The notes beneath the pieces are model-generated. The model did not search any database. It had not been told where the DNA came from and saw only the letters and a list, made by a program, of their open reading frames with translations. This document shows, piece by piece, positions 8,440 to 17,828 of a DNA stretch of 64,000 nucleotides (positions are counted from its first letter, which is position 1; each line of letters begins with the position of its first letter). Made by a program: the position numbers and the translations under genes. The stretch covers positions 124,001 to 188,000 of the forward strand of contig CAJOLZ010000002.1 in the NCBI GenBank assembly GCA_905235575.1, read 5' to 3'. Origin of the DNA: an uncultured Bacteroidaceae bacterium. GTDB taxonomy: Bacteria > Bacteroidota > Bacteroidia > Bacteroidales > Bacteroidaceae.

Positions 8440-9135
8440 TTATTTTTCGCTTTCGCATTTTTTGCAGCACTCGCCGCTTATCAGAGCCCAGATACCAGCG
8501 GCAAGCAGACCACCCACAAATGGGCCTACGATGAATACCCACAGGTCTTTTCCTGCCTGACCACCTTCAAAGATGGCGGGACCGATGGAGCGTGCAGGGT
8601 TTACAGAAGTGCCTGTGTAGTGAATGCCTACCAAGTGGATGAGAATAAGGCTCAGACCGATGGCAAGACCAGCAAAGTTGTTCGTTGCGCCGTTTGTCTT
8701 CGATGTTGCGCCCAGCACAACCAGAACGAAGATGGTGGTGAGTACAATCTCAACAATCAGACCGTTCATCTGGCCTGCAGCACAAGCGTTGGCACCCGTA
8801 GTGGTTCCTCCTGCCAGACCGGGGCTGGTGGCAACGATGCCTGCCAGAATAGCTGCGCCGATGATGGCACCGATAACCTGTGCAACTATGTACCAGATGG
8901 TATCCTTGCAACTCAAGCGACCGCTTGCAAATACGCCCAGTGTGATGGCGGGGTTGATGTGGCAACCGCTGATGCCGCCAATGGTGTAGGCCATGGCCAC
9001 AACTGCCAGACCGAATGCAATGGCTGTGCCGACAACCGATGCAGTGTCAGAACCGCAATTCAGGCTCACGGCAGTTCCGCAGCCCAGCAGAGTCAGTACC
9101 ATCGTACCAACCAATTCTGCAAAATACTTTTTCAT
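8440..9135 (-). CDS. aqpZ: Aquaporin Z-type water channel (MIP family)
   Basis: Inner-membrane channel of 231 residues. Both NPA boxes are present (GCHINPAITLG and TSVNPARSIGPA), with the second followed by the Arg of the selectivity filter. The six membrane spans are evident. The aromatic/His selectivity residues typical of water-selective AqpZ fit (His in HLVGIHYTGTSVNPAR). The C-terminal tail is unusual: ALISGECCKKCESEK, with three cysteines in five residues. It follows mscL at 57 bp, so the two osmotic-response genes are probably co-transcribed. Confidence 0.93.
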   Translation of the reverse strand: MKKYFAELVGTMVLTLLGCGTAVSLNCGSDTASVVGTAIAFGLAVVAMAYTIGGISGCHINPAITLGVFASGRLSCKDTIWYIVAQVIGAIIGAAILAGIVATSPGLAGGTTTGANACAAGQMNGLIVEIVLTTIFVLVVLGATSKTNGATNNFAGLAIGLSLILIHLVGIHYTGTSVNPARSIGPAIFEGGQAGKDLWVFIVGPFVGGLLAAGIWALISGECCKKCESEK

Positions 9136-9192
9136 AAGCTAATTGTTTTTAAGGTGAATAATCAGAGTGACCATACGCCGGCCACATATTGT

Positions 9193-9627
9193 TTACTTCT
9201 CTTTCAGCAGGTCACGAATCTCAGTGAGCAGCTTCTCCTCGGCCGATGGTTCGGGTTCGGGAGCAGGCTCGGCAGGAGCTTCCTCTTTCTTCTTGGTGAG
9301 CGCTGTGATACCTTTTATAACAAAGAAGATGCACAGTGCGATAATCAGGAAGTCAACCACGTCCTGGATAAACTGACCGTAGTTCAGCGTGACGGCCTCT
9401 TTCACCACTTCCTCACCGTTCATCACAGCCTCTTTCATCACCCACTTCATGTTGGTGAAGTCAGCTCCACCTACCAGCAGACCGATGGGAGGCATGATTA
9501 CGTTGCTCACGATGCTCGTGACGATTTTACCGAATGCGCCGCCAATGATAACGCCGACAGCCATGTCAACCACATTACCCTTCAGAGCGAAGGCCTTGAA
9601 ATCTTGAATAAAGCTACTTTTTGCCAT
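9193..9627 (-). CDS. mscL: Large-conductance mechanosensitive channel
   Basis: Protein of 144 residues. The N-terminus [44 protein letters not shown] is the amphipathic helix and pore helix TM1 of MscL, with the Gly/Ala-spaced gate. TM2 is at about residues 92-112 ([15 protein letters not shown]). The C-terminus is a Glu/Ala/Pro-rich stretch followed by the conserved cytoplasmic helix ([17 protein letters not shown]). It releases solutes upon hypo-osmotic shock and pairs logically with the aquaporin gene that follows. Confidence 0.95.
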   Translation of the reverse strand: MAKSSFIQDFKAFALKGNVVDMAVGVIIGGAFGKIVTSIVSNVIMPPIGLLVGGADFTNMKWVMKEAVMNGEEVVKEAVTLNYGQFIQDVVDFLIIALCIFFVIKGITALTKKKEEAPAEPAPEPEPSAEEKLLTEIRDLLKEK

Positions 9628-9678
9628 AACATTTGAAATTTAATAAGGTTTTCGACTGCGAATATAAAAAGAATTTTG

Positions 9679-9686
9679 TAATTTTG
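9679..9686 (+). promoter_or_regulatory. Putative promoter -7 box for the 29-residue lipoprotein gene
   Basis: TAATTTTG lies 24 bp before the GTG start at 9711. It could also serve gapA, which begins 47 bp after the small gene with no other clear box in between. Confidence 0.5.
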
Positions 9687-9710
9687 CACACGATTTAAGG
9701 AAAAAAAGAA

Positions 9711-9800
9711 GTGAAAAGAGCGATTTATGTTATCATCACCGTGTTTTTTGCACTGATTATGGTTGCATGCAAGAGTGCTCACTATTGTAATTGTGGATAG
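9711..9800 (+). CDS. Very small lipoprotein, 29 residues
   Basis: A GTG codon at 9711 opens a 29-residue frame ending in TAG. The product begins with Lys-Arg, has a hydrophobic core (AIYVIITVFFALIMVAC) that ends in a lipobox (MVAC, Cys20), and the mature part is only CKSAHYCNCG, with three cysteines in ten residues. A TAATTTTG box lies 24 bp upstream. A signal peptide, lipobox and promoter in such a short frame are unlikely by chance. The function is unknown. It lies 47 bp before gapA and may be co-transcribed with it. Confidence 0.6.
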   Translation: MKRAIYVIITVFFALIMVACKSAHYCNCG

Positions 9801-9847
9801 AAACGACTTAGAATAACATTATTTTTAACCTTTAATTCAAAAAAAGA

Positions 9848-10915
9848 ATGGCAACAAAAGTTGGTATCAACGGTTTCGGCCGTATCGGTCGCCTCGCTTT
9901 CCGTCAGATGTTCGAGGCCGAGGGTTATGAAGTAGTAGCAATCAACGACCTGACAAGCCCCAAGATGCTTGCTCACCTCCTGAAGTATGACACAGCACAG
10001 GGTGGCTTCGCCGGTAAGTTTGGCGAGGGCAAGCACACTGTGGACTATAAGGACTCCGTGCTCGCTGAGGACGGCAAGACTGTCGTTACCCCCGGTAGCA
10101 TCATCGTTGACGGTAAGGAAATCACCATCTATGCAAAGCCCAACGCAGCTGAACTGCCCTGGGGCGAACTGGGTGTAGATGTTGTACTCGAGTGCACAGG
10201 TTTCTATACCTCCAAGGCTAAGGCTTCCGCTCACATTCAGGCTGGTGCCAAGAAGGTGGTTATCTCTGCCCCTGCCGGCAACGACCTGCCCACCATCGTT
10301 TACAACGTGAACCACAAGACTCTGACGAAGGACGACACCGTTATCTCCGCTGCATCCTGCACCACCAACTGTCTGGCTCCCATGGCAGCTGCCCTCAACG
10401 CATATGCTCCCATCCAGAGTGGTATCATGTCCACCATCCACGCTTACACTGGCGACCAGATGATTCTCGACGGTCCTCAGCGCAAGGGTGACCTGCGCCG
10501 CAGCCGTGCAGGTGCTTGCAACATCGTTCCCAACTCTACGGGTGCTGCCAAGGCTATTGGTCTGGTAATTCCCGAACTGAACGGCAAGCTGATTGGTAGC
10601 GCTCAGCGTGTTCCCACCCCCACAGGTTCCACCACCATCCTGGTAGCCGTTGTGAAGGGCAAGGACGTAACTGTTGAGGGTATCAATGCAGCCATGAAGG
10701 CCGCTCAGACCGAGAGCTACGGTTACACTGAGGATCAGATCGTAAGCAGCGACATCATCGGCATGAAGTTCGGTTCGCTCTTCGACGCTACTCAGACCAT
10801 GGTTAGCAAGATTGACGACGACACCTATCAGGTACAGGTTGTAAGCTGGTACGACAACGAGAACAGCTACACCAGCCAGATGGTTCGCACCATCAAGTAC
10901 TTCGCTGAGCTCTAA
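9848..10915 (+). CDS. gapA: Glyceraldehyde-3-phosphate dehydrogenase, type I
   Basis: Glycolytic enzyme of 355 residues. The NAD-binding motif is [12 protein letters not shown] at the N-terminus and the catalytic cysteine is in [12 protein letters not shown] (near residue 171). Other family motifs are [18 protein letters not shown] and WYDNENSY. Codon use is strongly biased (many AAG, GGT, CTG), as expected for a highly expressed gene. The protein is about 20 residues longer than the usual 335. Confidence 0.97.
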   Translation: MATKVGINGFGRIGRLAFRQMFEAEGYEVVAINDLTSPKMLAHLLKYDTAQGGFAGKFGEGKHTVDYKDSVLAEDGKTVVTPGSIIVDGKEITIYAKPNAAELPWGELGVDVVLECTGFYTSKAKASAHIQAGAKKVVISAPAGNDLPTIVYNVNHKTLTKDDTVISAASCTTNCLAPMAAALNAYAPIQSGIMSTIHAYTGDQMILDGPQRKGDLRRSRAGACNIVPNSTGAAKAIGLVIPELNGKLIGSAQRVPTPTGSTTILVAVVKGKDVTVEGINAAMKAAQTESYGYTEDQIVSSDIIGMKFGSLFDATQTMVSKIDDDTYQVQVVSWYDNENSYTSQMVRTIKYFAEL

Positions 10916-10939
10916 TCGAGATTTCGCCCGGCTTTGCCG

Positions 10940-10967
10940 CTTCAGCCCACATTAGTGGGTATTGAAG
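10940..10967 (+). repeat. CTTC-hairpin element, copy 1
   Basis: CTTCA..TGAAG brackets an inner CCCAC-atta-GTGGG stem. The element is similar to copies at 35315-35342 and 46011-46055; over 35 aligned bases (from the TTC just inside its left arm) this copy and the one at 35 kb share 28. All three are just upstream of a palindromic 22-bp array. Confidence 0.55.
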
Positions 10968-10983
10968 AAACGACGAATAAAAG

Positions 10984-11022
10984 AAAAAGGGGATGCTTCC
11001 TTGCGGGGCATCCTCTTTTTTT
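10984..11022 (+). terminator. Terminator after gapA
   Basis: AAAGGGGATGC pairs with GCATCCTCTTT (one G-U pair) and is followed by TTTTTTT. Confidence 0.85.
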
Positions 11023-11080
11023 GTAATTTTACGCTCGGATGTTGAAGTCAAGGACGTGGGTGTCACTCAGTGCATGAAAA

Positions 11081-11165
11081 CACACCACGGAATTACGGTT
11101 GACGCACCGTGGTGCGAAGGCCAATGCAACGTGCTGCGACAGGCGTCGCACCGTGGTGCGTTTTT
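11081..11165 (+). repeat. Palindromic 22-bp array E3
   Basis: A degenerate unit at 11081-11094 (CACACCACGGAATT) is followed by intact units at 11103-11116, 11125-11138 and 11147-11160, with spacers ACGGTTGA, AAGGCCAA and ACAGGCGT. The array ends in TTTTTAACATTTCC, the same flank found after array E10. It lies between the gapA terminator and miaA, both plus strand. Confidence 0.88.
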
Positions 11166-11215
11166 AACATTTCCGTGCTGACATCGCACACCATCGCTTA
11201 AACGATTGAGAATAA

Positions 11216-12130
11216 ATGCTAAACAGTAGACTCATAACCCTGCTCGGCCCGACTGCCTCGGGCAAGACCACCTTGGCTGCACATTTGGCGGCTCGGCTGG
11301 GGAATGCCGAAATCATCAGCGCAGACAGCCGACAACTCTATCGGGGCATGGACGTCGGCACCGGCAAAGACCTGGCGGACTACATCGTGGACGGGCATCG
11401 CATTCCTTATCATCTGATAGACGTAGCCGAAGCAGGGGAGCAGTGGAATCTTTTTCAGTATCAGCAGGCCTTATGGAACGCCTACCGCGACATTGTCAGC
11501 CGAGGCGCGCAGCCCATCCTCTGCGGCGGTACTGGGCTATACATCGAATCGGTCTTGAAAGGATACAAGATGGTGGCCGTGCCCGAGAATCCCAGCCTCA
11601 GGGCATCGCTCGCCGACCGCTCCCTCTCCGAACTCACGGAAATTCTGAGCGGATACAAGACCCTCCACAACACCACCGATGTGGACACGACCAAGCGGGC
11701 CATACGTGCCATCGAGATACAAGAATACTACAGACAGCATCACGTGGAGGAACGTGACTTCCCGTGCGTGGAGAGCCTCACCGTGGGCGTGAATATCGAC
11801 CGCGATTTGCGTCGGACACGGATAACGGAACGCCTCCACCGACGTCTTGAGGAAGAAGATATGGTGGGCGAGGTGCGCCGACTGCTGGAAACGGTCTCGC
11901 CCGCGAACCTTATATATTATGGTCTCGAGTATAAGTATCTGACGCTATACTGCACGGGTCAGCTCACGTACGACGAGATGGTGCGGCAACTCGAGATAGC
12001 CATCCATCAGTTTGCAAAGCGCCAGATGACGTGGTTCAGGGGCATGGAACGGCGCGGCATCGCCATACACTGGATTGACGGCACACTGCCGATGGATCAG
12101 AAAATAGAGGCGATACTGCAGCTGATGTAG
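11216..12130 (+). CDS. miaA: tRNA dimethylallyltransferase
   Basis: Adds the dimethylallyl group to A37 of tRNAs reading UNN codons. The protein has 304 residues, with the P-loop LLGPTASGKTTLA, the DSRQLYRGMDVGTGK segment, and the tRNA-binding GLEYKYL and QFAKRQMTWFRGM motifs. The ATG at 11218 is two bases out of register; the frame start codon is TTG or the first codon at 11216 (reading MLNSRLITLLGPT). It is a single gene, with a convergent bcp only 18 bp beyond its stop. Confidence 0.95.
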   Translation: MLNSRLITLLGPTASGKTTLAAHLAARLGNAEIISADSRQLYRGMDVGTGKDLADYIVDGHRIPYHLIDVAEAGEQWNLFQYQQALWNAYRDIVSRGAQPILCGGTGLYIESVLKGYKMVAVPENPSLRASLADRSLSELTEILSGYKTLHNTTDVDTTKRAIRAIEIQEYYRQHHVEERDFPCVESLTVGVNIDRDLRRTRITERLHRRLEEEDMVGEVRRLLETVSPANLIYYGLEYKYLTLYCTGQLTYDEMVRQLEIAIHQFAKRQMTWFRGMERRGIAIHWIDGTLPMDQKIEAILQLM

Positions 12131-12148
12131 CAGGAAAAGGCCGATTCG

Positions 12149-12616
12149 CTATTTGTTCTCGTCGATATATGCCAGCAGTTGCTCGGCGTGAATCTTAGTC
12201 TTGATGTCTTTGGGCGCAAAAATTTTCTCCACGATTCCATCCTCGTTGGCGAGTATGGTGGTGCGCAGTGTGCCCAGCACTTTCTTTCCGTACATGTTTT
12301 TCTCGCCCCATGCTCCGAGCGTCTGCAGCAGCGTGGTGTCGGTGTCTGCCACCAGGGGGAACGGCAACTCATACTTCTCGATGAAGCGCTGGTGGCTGGC
12401 TACGCTGTCTTTGCTGACACCTATCACGGCGTAACCCTCCTCCTGAAGTTGCGCATAGTGCTCTTTCAGCGAGCATGCCTCGGCCGTGCAACCGCTGGTG
12501 TTGTCCTTAGGGTAGGCATAGAGTATGAACTTTTTGCCTGCAAATTGCGAGAGGCGGATTTCCTGTCCCTTCTCGTCATACCCGAGTACTTCGGGCAGTC
12601 GGTCTCCGATTTTCAT
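12149..12616 (-). CDS. bcp: Thioredoxin-dependent thiol peroxidase (Bcp/PrxQ)
   Basis: Peroxiredoxin of 155 residues that reduces hydroperoxides. The peroxidatic and resolving cysteines are in DNTSGCTAEACSLKEHY, spaced by four residues as in the PrxQ class. Other motifs are LYAYPKD and GVSKDSVASHQRF. It is the last gene of a minus-strand cluster, 12 bp after the phosphatase gene. Confidence 0.93.
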   Translation of the reverse strand: MKIGDRLPEVLGYDEKGQEIRLSQFAGKKFILYAYPKDNTSGCTAEACSLKEHYAQLQEEGYAVIGVSKDSVASHQRFIEKYELPFPLVADTDTTLLQTLGAWGEKNMYGKKVLGTLRTTILANEDGIVEKIFAPKDIKTKIHAEQLLAYIDENK

Positions 12617-12628
12617 ATTTCTTAGTTC

Positions 12629-13108
12629 TTAATTGTTCTCAGTTTGGTTTGCTGAACGGAGGTTGCTCAGGATCGCCTGGCATCCTTCGAGCACATCTTC
12701 CCATGTCTGTTCGAAGTTTCCGGTGTACCATGGGTCGGCTACTTCGCGCGGATGGCCTGTGTATTCCATCAGCAGGTGTATCTTACCCTCTGGGTCGTCT
12801 CCGCAGATAATCTGCATGTTGCGCAGGTTCCATCGGTCCATGCCGATAAGCAGGTCGAACCTCGCATAGTCAGTTTCTCTCATCTGTCGGGCGGTCTTTC
12901 CCTTGCATGAGATTCCGTGCTCGGCCAACTTGCGTCGTGCCGGAGGATAGACTTCGTTGCCGATTTCTTCGGTGGAGGTGGCAGCCGATTCGATGTGGAA
13001 ATGCTTCTCCAGACCTGCTTCGTGAACCAGCTGCTTCATCACGAACTCGGCCATCGGGCTGCGACATATATTGCCGTGGCAGACGAAGAGTATACGCCAT
13101 TGTTTCAT
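12629..13108 (-). CDS. Low-molecular-weight protein-tyrosine phosphatase
   Basis: Cytoplasmic phosphatase of 159 residues. The active-site P-loop is VCHGNICRSP (Cys10, Arg16), and the general acid is the Asp in ADPWYTGNF. These are all the catalytic residues of the family, which dephosphorylates protein tyrosines, often on capsule or exopolysaccharide regulators. Only 3 bp separate it from the GLUG-repeat gene upstream, so it is probably in that operon, although no polysaccharide kinase is nearby. Confidence 0.92.
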   Translation of the reverse strand: MKQWRILFVCHGNICRSPMAEFVMKQLVHEAGLEKHFHIESAATSTEEIGNEVYPPARRKLAEHGISCKGKTARQMRETDYARFDLLIGMDRWNLRNMQIICGDDPEGKIHLLMEYTGHPREVADPWYTGNFEQTWEDVLEGCQAILSNLRSANQTENN

Positions 13109-13111
13109 GAC

Positions 13112-14923
13112 TTATCGAGTGCTTCGGAGTTTGGGATTTGCATCGACTTCGGACTGACTGTAGGCTGGATCGGCGAGTTTCTCGAGCAATGCTCCGTTCT
13201 GCATGTCGGTGAGGGTGAAGGTGCTGAGACCTTCGCCTTTCTGCTTGGCATTGTATGAGTAGCAGTTGCGGAAGATGGGTGTGAAACCGCGCACGATGTC
13301 GGCATCGGTCTGGAATCCCTGACCTCTCACCCGTACGTAGCAGTTGGTAAGCCTTGCGTAGGACGACCATCCGGAGATTGCTCCGTTGTCTGACGAGCCT
13401 GTGATGGTGCCTGTGGAATAGCATGACTTGAGGTAGGCTCGAATGTTGTTGTTGGGTACGCAGCCGATGATGGCTCCTCCGTTGTCGTTGACATTGATGG
13501 TTCCTTCGAAGCCGAGGCGTTCGAGATGTATCTCATCGCCGTTCTGTCCGTCAACTTTTCCGACGAATCCTCCTACGTAACGATATCCGGCGATGCTGCA
13601 GCCGCTGCCGAGGGTGAAGTCGTGTATCCATGCATCGGGATAGGCCACGTTGACGAAGCCTACATTGTTCTGACCTGTGCGTTTTATGGTGAGGTTGGTG
13701 ATGGTGTGACCTCCGCCGTCGAATTCTCCTTTATATGGTGCGGCGGCGCTGCCGAGGCCGGAGAATGATATCTTCGACATGTTGATGTCGGCTGTGAGAC
13801 GTGCACAGAGCGATGCCCGGCTGGGGTCGGCAGCCATGTATTCTGCGAACCATCGTAGGGCATACGGCGTCGAAATCTGGTAATAGCCTTGCTGGTCGGG
13901 GTAGAGATATTCTTCGTCGACCAGCATACAGACATCGCATAAACCTTCGTTGAAGTGATGGGGCAAGTAGGTGGCTTGCTGTGTATTGGCATAGGTGAGT
14001 GTCGTTCCCGCTACAGCTGTTCCGTTGCACTGGAGGGTTCCGCAGGCATAGACGATGGCGTGTTGTTGGCTTGTCGTGGGATGATCGTCAGGCTCTTCGT
14101 CGAGGTTCTGACGGTATATGCCATTGGGGCTGTTCCCGTTCAGTTTCCATGCCAACGCTCCGCTCTGCAGTTCAGAGCGTGTGAATCGGATTGTGTTCTG
14201 TCGGGCTTGTATATCGTAGACGTTGGTGACGTCTGGTGACGAACGCCACAGGTAGTTGTTGCCGTCAACGCCTTTGTCGAGTGTGCCTGAGTTGTAGGAG
14301 TTTGATATGCTCGAACTGGAACCGCTGAACCATCCGCAGAAGATGGCAGATTCTCGTCCACCCTGGACGTGTCCGGTGTTGTAGCAACGGTCGATGATGA
14401 GGTTACCAGCGTGAACACATCCCACCATGGATGCTCCGTTCTGCTCACTGCAGATGACGGAACCTTCGTGTCCGCAACCTCTCAGTGTGGCTGTTCCGCT
14501 GGAGACCTTGTCGCCTACAATGCCTCCGACGAAGGCACGGCCATAGACTTTGTTGCCTGGTCCAGCGATGAGATTCTGTATGGTGGCGTTCTCTACGTAG
14601 CCGAATATGCCTTGCCCTTCATTGTCGATGCCAGTGTTGATGACGAGGTTGTCAATGTAGTAACCTTGTCCGTCGAAGGTCCCTTGATATCGGGTTGCCG
14701 AAGTGTTTCCGATGGGAATGTATGCGATGCCTGTCATATCAAGATTGGCAGTCAAGCGAGCGTTGGCATCGTTGCTGCCATTGTTTACCATGGTCGCGAA
14801 ATCCAGCAAGTCCTGTGGCGTTGCTATCTGATAGACACCTTGTGCGTCTTGTTGCAGGGCATGCAGACTGGCGAAGGGCAGCGTTGCAATTAGGGTCAGT
14901 GCCCACAAGAATTGATATTTCAT
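13112..14923 (-). CDS. Secreted GLUG-repeat protein
   Basis: The protein has 603 residues with a signal peptide (MKYQFLWALTLIATLPFASLHA). Two similar halves each begin with a YQI(A/S)TP(Q/Y)(D/A)L segment and a DMTGIAYIPIGN or DINMSKISFSGLG segment, then F-G-G-G/Q-(G/H)-(Y/T)-I-x-N-L and several GLUG-type units (FVGGIVGDKVSSG, FVGGFVGKVDGQNG). Such repeats form beta-solenoid surface proteins, often adhesins or glycan-associated proteins. Only 10 bp separate it from the GH3 gene upstream. No sorting domain is evident at the C-terminus (ends NPKLRSTR). Confidence 0.75.
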   Translation of the reverse strand: MKYQFLWALTLIATLPFASLHALQQDAQGVYQIATPQDLLDFATMVNNGSNDANARLTANLDMTGIAYIPIGNTSATRYQGTFDGQGYYIDNLVINTGIDNEGQGIFGYVENATIQNLIAGPGNKVYGRAFVGGIVGDKVSSGTATLRGCGHEGSVICSEQNGASMVGCVHAGNLIIDRCYNTGHVQGGRESAIFCGWFSGSSSSISNSYNSGTLDKGVDGNNYLWRSSPDVTNVYDIQARQNTIRFTRSELQSGALAWKLNGNSPNGIYRQNLDEEPDDHPTTSQQHAIVYACGTLQCNGTAVAGTTLTYANTQQATYLPHHFNEGLCDVCMLVDEEYLYPDQQGYYQISTPYALRWFAEYMAADPSRASLCARLTADINMSKISFSGLGSAAAPYKGEFDGGGHTITNLTIKRTGQNNVGFVNVAYPDAWIHDFTLGSGCSIAGYRYVGGFVGKVDGQNGDEIHLERLGFEGTINVNDNGGAIIGCVPNNNIRAYLKSCYSTGTITGSSDNGAISGWSSYARLTNCYVRVRGQGFQTDADIVRGFTPIFRNCYSYNAKQKGEGLSTFTLTDMQNGALLEKLADPAYSQSEVDANPKLRSTR

Positions 14924-14933
14924 GTCTGTATGA

Positions 14934-17828
14934 TTATTTGAGGGTTATGGATTGGGTGCATTGGATGTCGCGCGACGAGAAACCGAGTTCGATGTTGTAC
15001 GCTCCCGGGTCGTAGACAAAGTCGTGTTCATCAATGCTGTAGTATGTGAAAGCACTCTGTGGTAGGGTGATGGTGACCTGACGGCTTTCTCCTGGTTGCA
15101 GGTTTACCTTTTCGTATTGCTTCAATTCGCGGATTGGGCGTTCTACGGTTCCACCCTGACGTCCAACATAGACTTGAATCACTTGTGAGCCGCTGCGTTC
15201 TCCAGTGTTGGTGATGCGGCAGGTTACAGTGACACTACCATCGTCTTGCATTGTACCCACCTTGAGGTCTGTCAACGAGAAGGTGGTGTAAGAAAGTCCG
15301 TAACCGAACGGATATTGTACTTCACGTTTCAGATGGTCGTAGCCTCGATACCCCACGAAGATGCCTTCGGTGTAATAGACATGTTTGTCCTTGTCTGGGT
15401 CGTGATAGCTGTTGTAGACGGGATTCTCTTCCCAACGACGTTCGAAGGTGACGGGCAGATGCCCCGACGGATTTGTTTGTCCAAAGAGTATCTCTCCGGC
15501 TGCTGTTCCTGCCTGCTGACCTGCATATCCTATCCAAAAGAGTCCGCTTGCGATGCTTTCCCACGATGCGATGTCCATGCTGCCGCCGCTGTTCAGGAAA
15601 CCGATGACAGGTGTGTTGGTCTTGCGGATGCTGGCTATCATGTTCTTGTCTTCGGTGTCCAGCGTGAAGGAACGGTCATGTCCTTCGCCTTCGCTCACAG
15701 AGTTGAATCCAAAGCATGCTACTACCAAATCGGCCTGTTTCAGGTATTCTGCCAGATAGTCTTTAGTGTCGCCGTTTTTCTTCCACGTAAAGTCGACAAT
15801 GGCATCTCCGCCTTTCTGAAAGTATTGCACCTCGATGGTGTAGACTTTATTCCTGGTGAGTGTTCGGGTGATGGTATTGCTGTGATAAGCGCTCGGTGTC
15901 CATTGGTCGATGACAGCTTGCCCGTCTATCAACAATCGATAGCCATCATCGCCACCCAAGGTGAATTGATAGGTGGTGGTAGTGGGGGAGCACATCACGC
16001 CTTTCCAGCTCACGCTGTAGTTCTCGCTGCTCAGTCCGTCCACGTCGGGTGTCATTCCGCTCCAAATGTGGTTTATCTTGTTCTCAGTCTTCGTTGCAAC
16101 GGGCGTACCGCTCAAGTCAGTGTTGTTGTAGTAACTTGCTTGGAATCCGCGCTGACTCAGGTCTTCTGATGTGAACATGATGTCGGGCAGGAAGTCCAGC
16201 GCATCGCGGTATTCCACGTTGACTCCCATTTCTTCTCCGATGCGTTGTATTCCTTCGAACAGACTTATGTAATGGGTGGGATTCACACCGCCGCTGCCTC
16301 CGCCGCGGACATATCCTGTGGCGTCCTTACCTGTTACCACGATATGGCGGAAGCGGCTTGTATCCAGTGGAAGGATGTTATCTTTGTTCTTCAGAAGCAC
16401 CATACATTCGCGAGCCACAGCCAGTGCTGTGCTGTCCGATGCTGGGTCGTCCAGCGCGATGGTCGTATCCTGTTGTTTCCCGGTCAGGAAACCCATCCTT
16501 ACCAGTGTGTGCAGGATGTGTCGCACCTTGGTGTCGATTGTTTCCTGTGTGATGCTGCCTTCTTCGAGATATTTCTTCATGTTCTGGGCCGACATGTTGC
16601 TGGCGCTTGCCATTTCGAGGTCCAGTCCGCCCTGTGCGGCTGCAAGTCCGTCGTGCGTCGAGCCCCAGTCAGACATCAGGATACCTTCGAAACCCCATTT
16701 GTCACGAAGCACTTCTGTGAGTAGATAATGGCTGTGGGTGGTGTATTCGCCATTTATCAGGTTATAGCTGCTCATGATGGCTCCCGTGTGAGCCTCTTGA
16801 ACGGCGGCGCGGAATGTCGGAAGGTAAATCTCATGCATTGTCCGCTCGTCCATGTCGTTGCTGATATTGTCGCGGTCGTAGTCCGAGTTGTTTCCCATGA
16901 AATGCTTGATGGTGGCCGACACGCCCTGGCTCTGCGCACCCAGAATATATTGTGTACTCGTCTGAGCTGCCAGATAGGGGTCTTCGCCCATGTATTCGAA
17001 GTTGCGGCCGCAGAGTGGAGCACGATAGATGTTCACTGCAGGTCCCAGAATGATGTTGATGCCTCGTGCGCGGCAGTCACGTGCCAGCGATACGCCGTAG
17101 CGGTGTGCCAGATTGCGATTCCACGTCGCAGCGAGGGCGATGTCCGAGGGATAGGCTGTCGATGGGCCGGTACCTCCGCCCACGCCCTGCGGTCCGTCAC
17201 ACATCCTTAGTTGAGGTATGTCCAGACGGTCCACCGCGTTGGTATAGAACCAGTTAGTTCCTCCAATCATCTTCAGTTTCTCGTCCTGCGTCATCAGGTT
17301 GAGCAGCGAGTCTACCGTTCTTTTCACAAATGCTGGATCGGCCTCGACGCTCACCTCAATCTCGCGGTCGCCGGCTTCTTCGTGATGGACAATGAGCTTG
17401 CATGTTCCCGCACCCATAGCCGTGATGCGGAGTCGGTTGCCGCCCACGCGTTCAGCCGTAGCCACGCGGTTGTTGGTGCTGCGGATGCTGCGGTCCACAT
17501 ATTTCTTGACAGCCTCCTGTGGGGTGAAATAGAGTTCCACCTCTTTCGTCTCACCCTGAGTGAGCAGCAGGTTCTCTTCTGTCGAGCCGAAGTCCTTGCA
17601 CGGAACATAGCGGATGATATATTCCACCTGGCTCACGTCTTTGTGGGCGTAATAGTTGTGGCCCGGAGCCCAGGCGTCGGCATTCTTCATGTTCGAGAAA
17701 TCCAGATGGGTCGTGTCGGTGCCCACCATGTTTTGATAGTATATCGCGAACTTGCTCTGCGTCGTCCCTTGAGCCAGACTCTGCATATATGCGCAGAGGG
17801 GCAATAGCAGTATCAATAGCTTCTTCAT
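14934..17828 (-). CDS. Secreted glycoside hydrolase family 3 enzyme with PA14 insert
   Basis: The protein has 964 residues, with a signal peptide (MKKLLILLLPLCAYMQSLAQ). After an Ig-like N-terminal region comes the GH3 catalytic barrel from about residue 175. The nucleophile is the Asp in GILMSDWGSTHDG (near 385), and KHF(M/L)G(N)NSD contacts the substrate. The C-terminal sandwich (from about 470) contains a PA14 domain at about 557-690 (GFQASYYNNTDLSGTP), and an Fn3-like domain ends the protein (PFGYGLSYTTF then TVTCRITNTGERSGSQVIQVYVG). Such layout occurs in beta-glucosidases and beta-xylosidases; the substrate is not certain. The start overlaps the stop of the upstream gene by 4 bp. Confidence 0.92.
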   Translation of the reverse strand: MKKLLILLLPLCAYMQSLAQGTTQSKFAIYYQNMVGTDTTHLDFSNMKNADAWAPGHNYYAHKDVSQVEYIIRYVPCKDFGSTEENLLLTQGETKEVELYFTPQEAVKKYVDRSIRSTNNRVATAERVGGNRLRITAMGAGTCKLIVHHEEAGDREIEVSVEADPAFVKRTVDSLLNLMTQDEKLKMIGGTNWFYTNAVDRLDIPQLRMCDGPQGVGGGTGPSTAYPSDIALAATWNRNLAHRYGVSLARDCRARGINIILGPAVNIYRAPLCGRNFEYMGEDPYLAAQTSTQYILGAQSQGVSATIKHFMGNNSDYDRDNISNDMDERTMHEIYLPTFRAAVQEAHTGAIMSSYNLINGEYTTHSHYLLTEVLRDKWGFEGILMSDWGSTHDGLAAAQGGLDLEMASASNMSAQNMKKYLEEGSITQETIDTKVRHILHTLVRMGFLTGKQQDTTIALDDPASDSTALAVARECMVLLKNKDNILPLDTSRFRHIVVTGKDATGYVRGGGSGGVNPTHYISLFEGIQRIGEEMGVNVEYRDALDFLPDIMFTSEDLSQRGFQASYYNNTDLSGTPVATKTENKINHIWSGMTPDVDGLSSENYSVSWKGVMCSPTTTTYQFTLGGDDGYRLLIDGQAVIDQWTPSAYHSNTITRTLTRNKVYTIEVQYFQKGGDAIVDFTWKKNGDTKDYLAEYLKQADLVVACFGFNSVSEGEGHDRSFTLDTEDKNMIASIRKTNTPVIGFLNSGGSMDIASWESIASGLFWIGYAGQQAGTAAGEILFGQTNPSGHLPVTFERRWEENPVYNSYHDPDKDKHVYYTEGIFVGYRGYDHLKREVQYPFGYGLSYTTFSLTDLKVGTMQDDGSVTVTCRITNTGERSGSQVIQVYVGRQGGTVERPIRELKQYEKVNLQPGESRQVTITLPQSAFTYYSIDEHDFVYDPGAYNIELGFSSRDIQCTQSITLK

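Noticed and set aside
10916..11215. A second promoter-like TAATTTTA at 11015 for miaA
   Set aside because: It overlaps the gapA terminator tail and lacks the final G of the -7 box; too weak to list.
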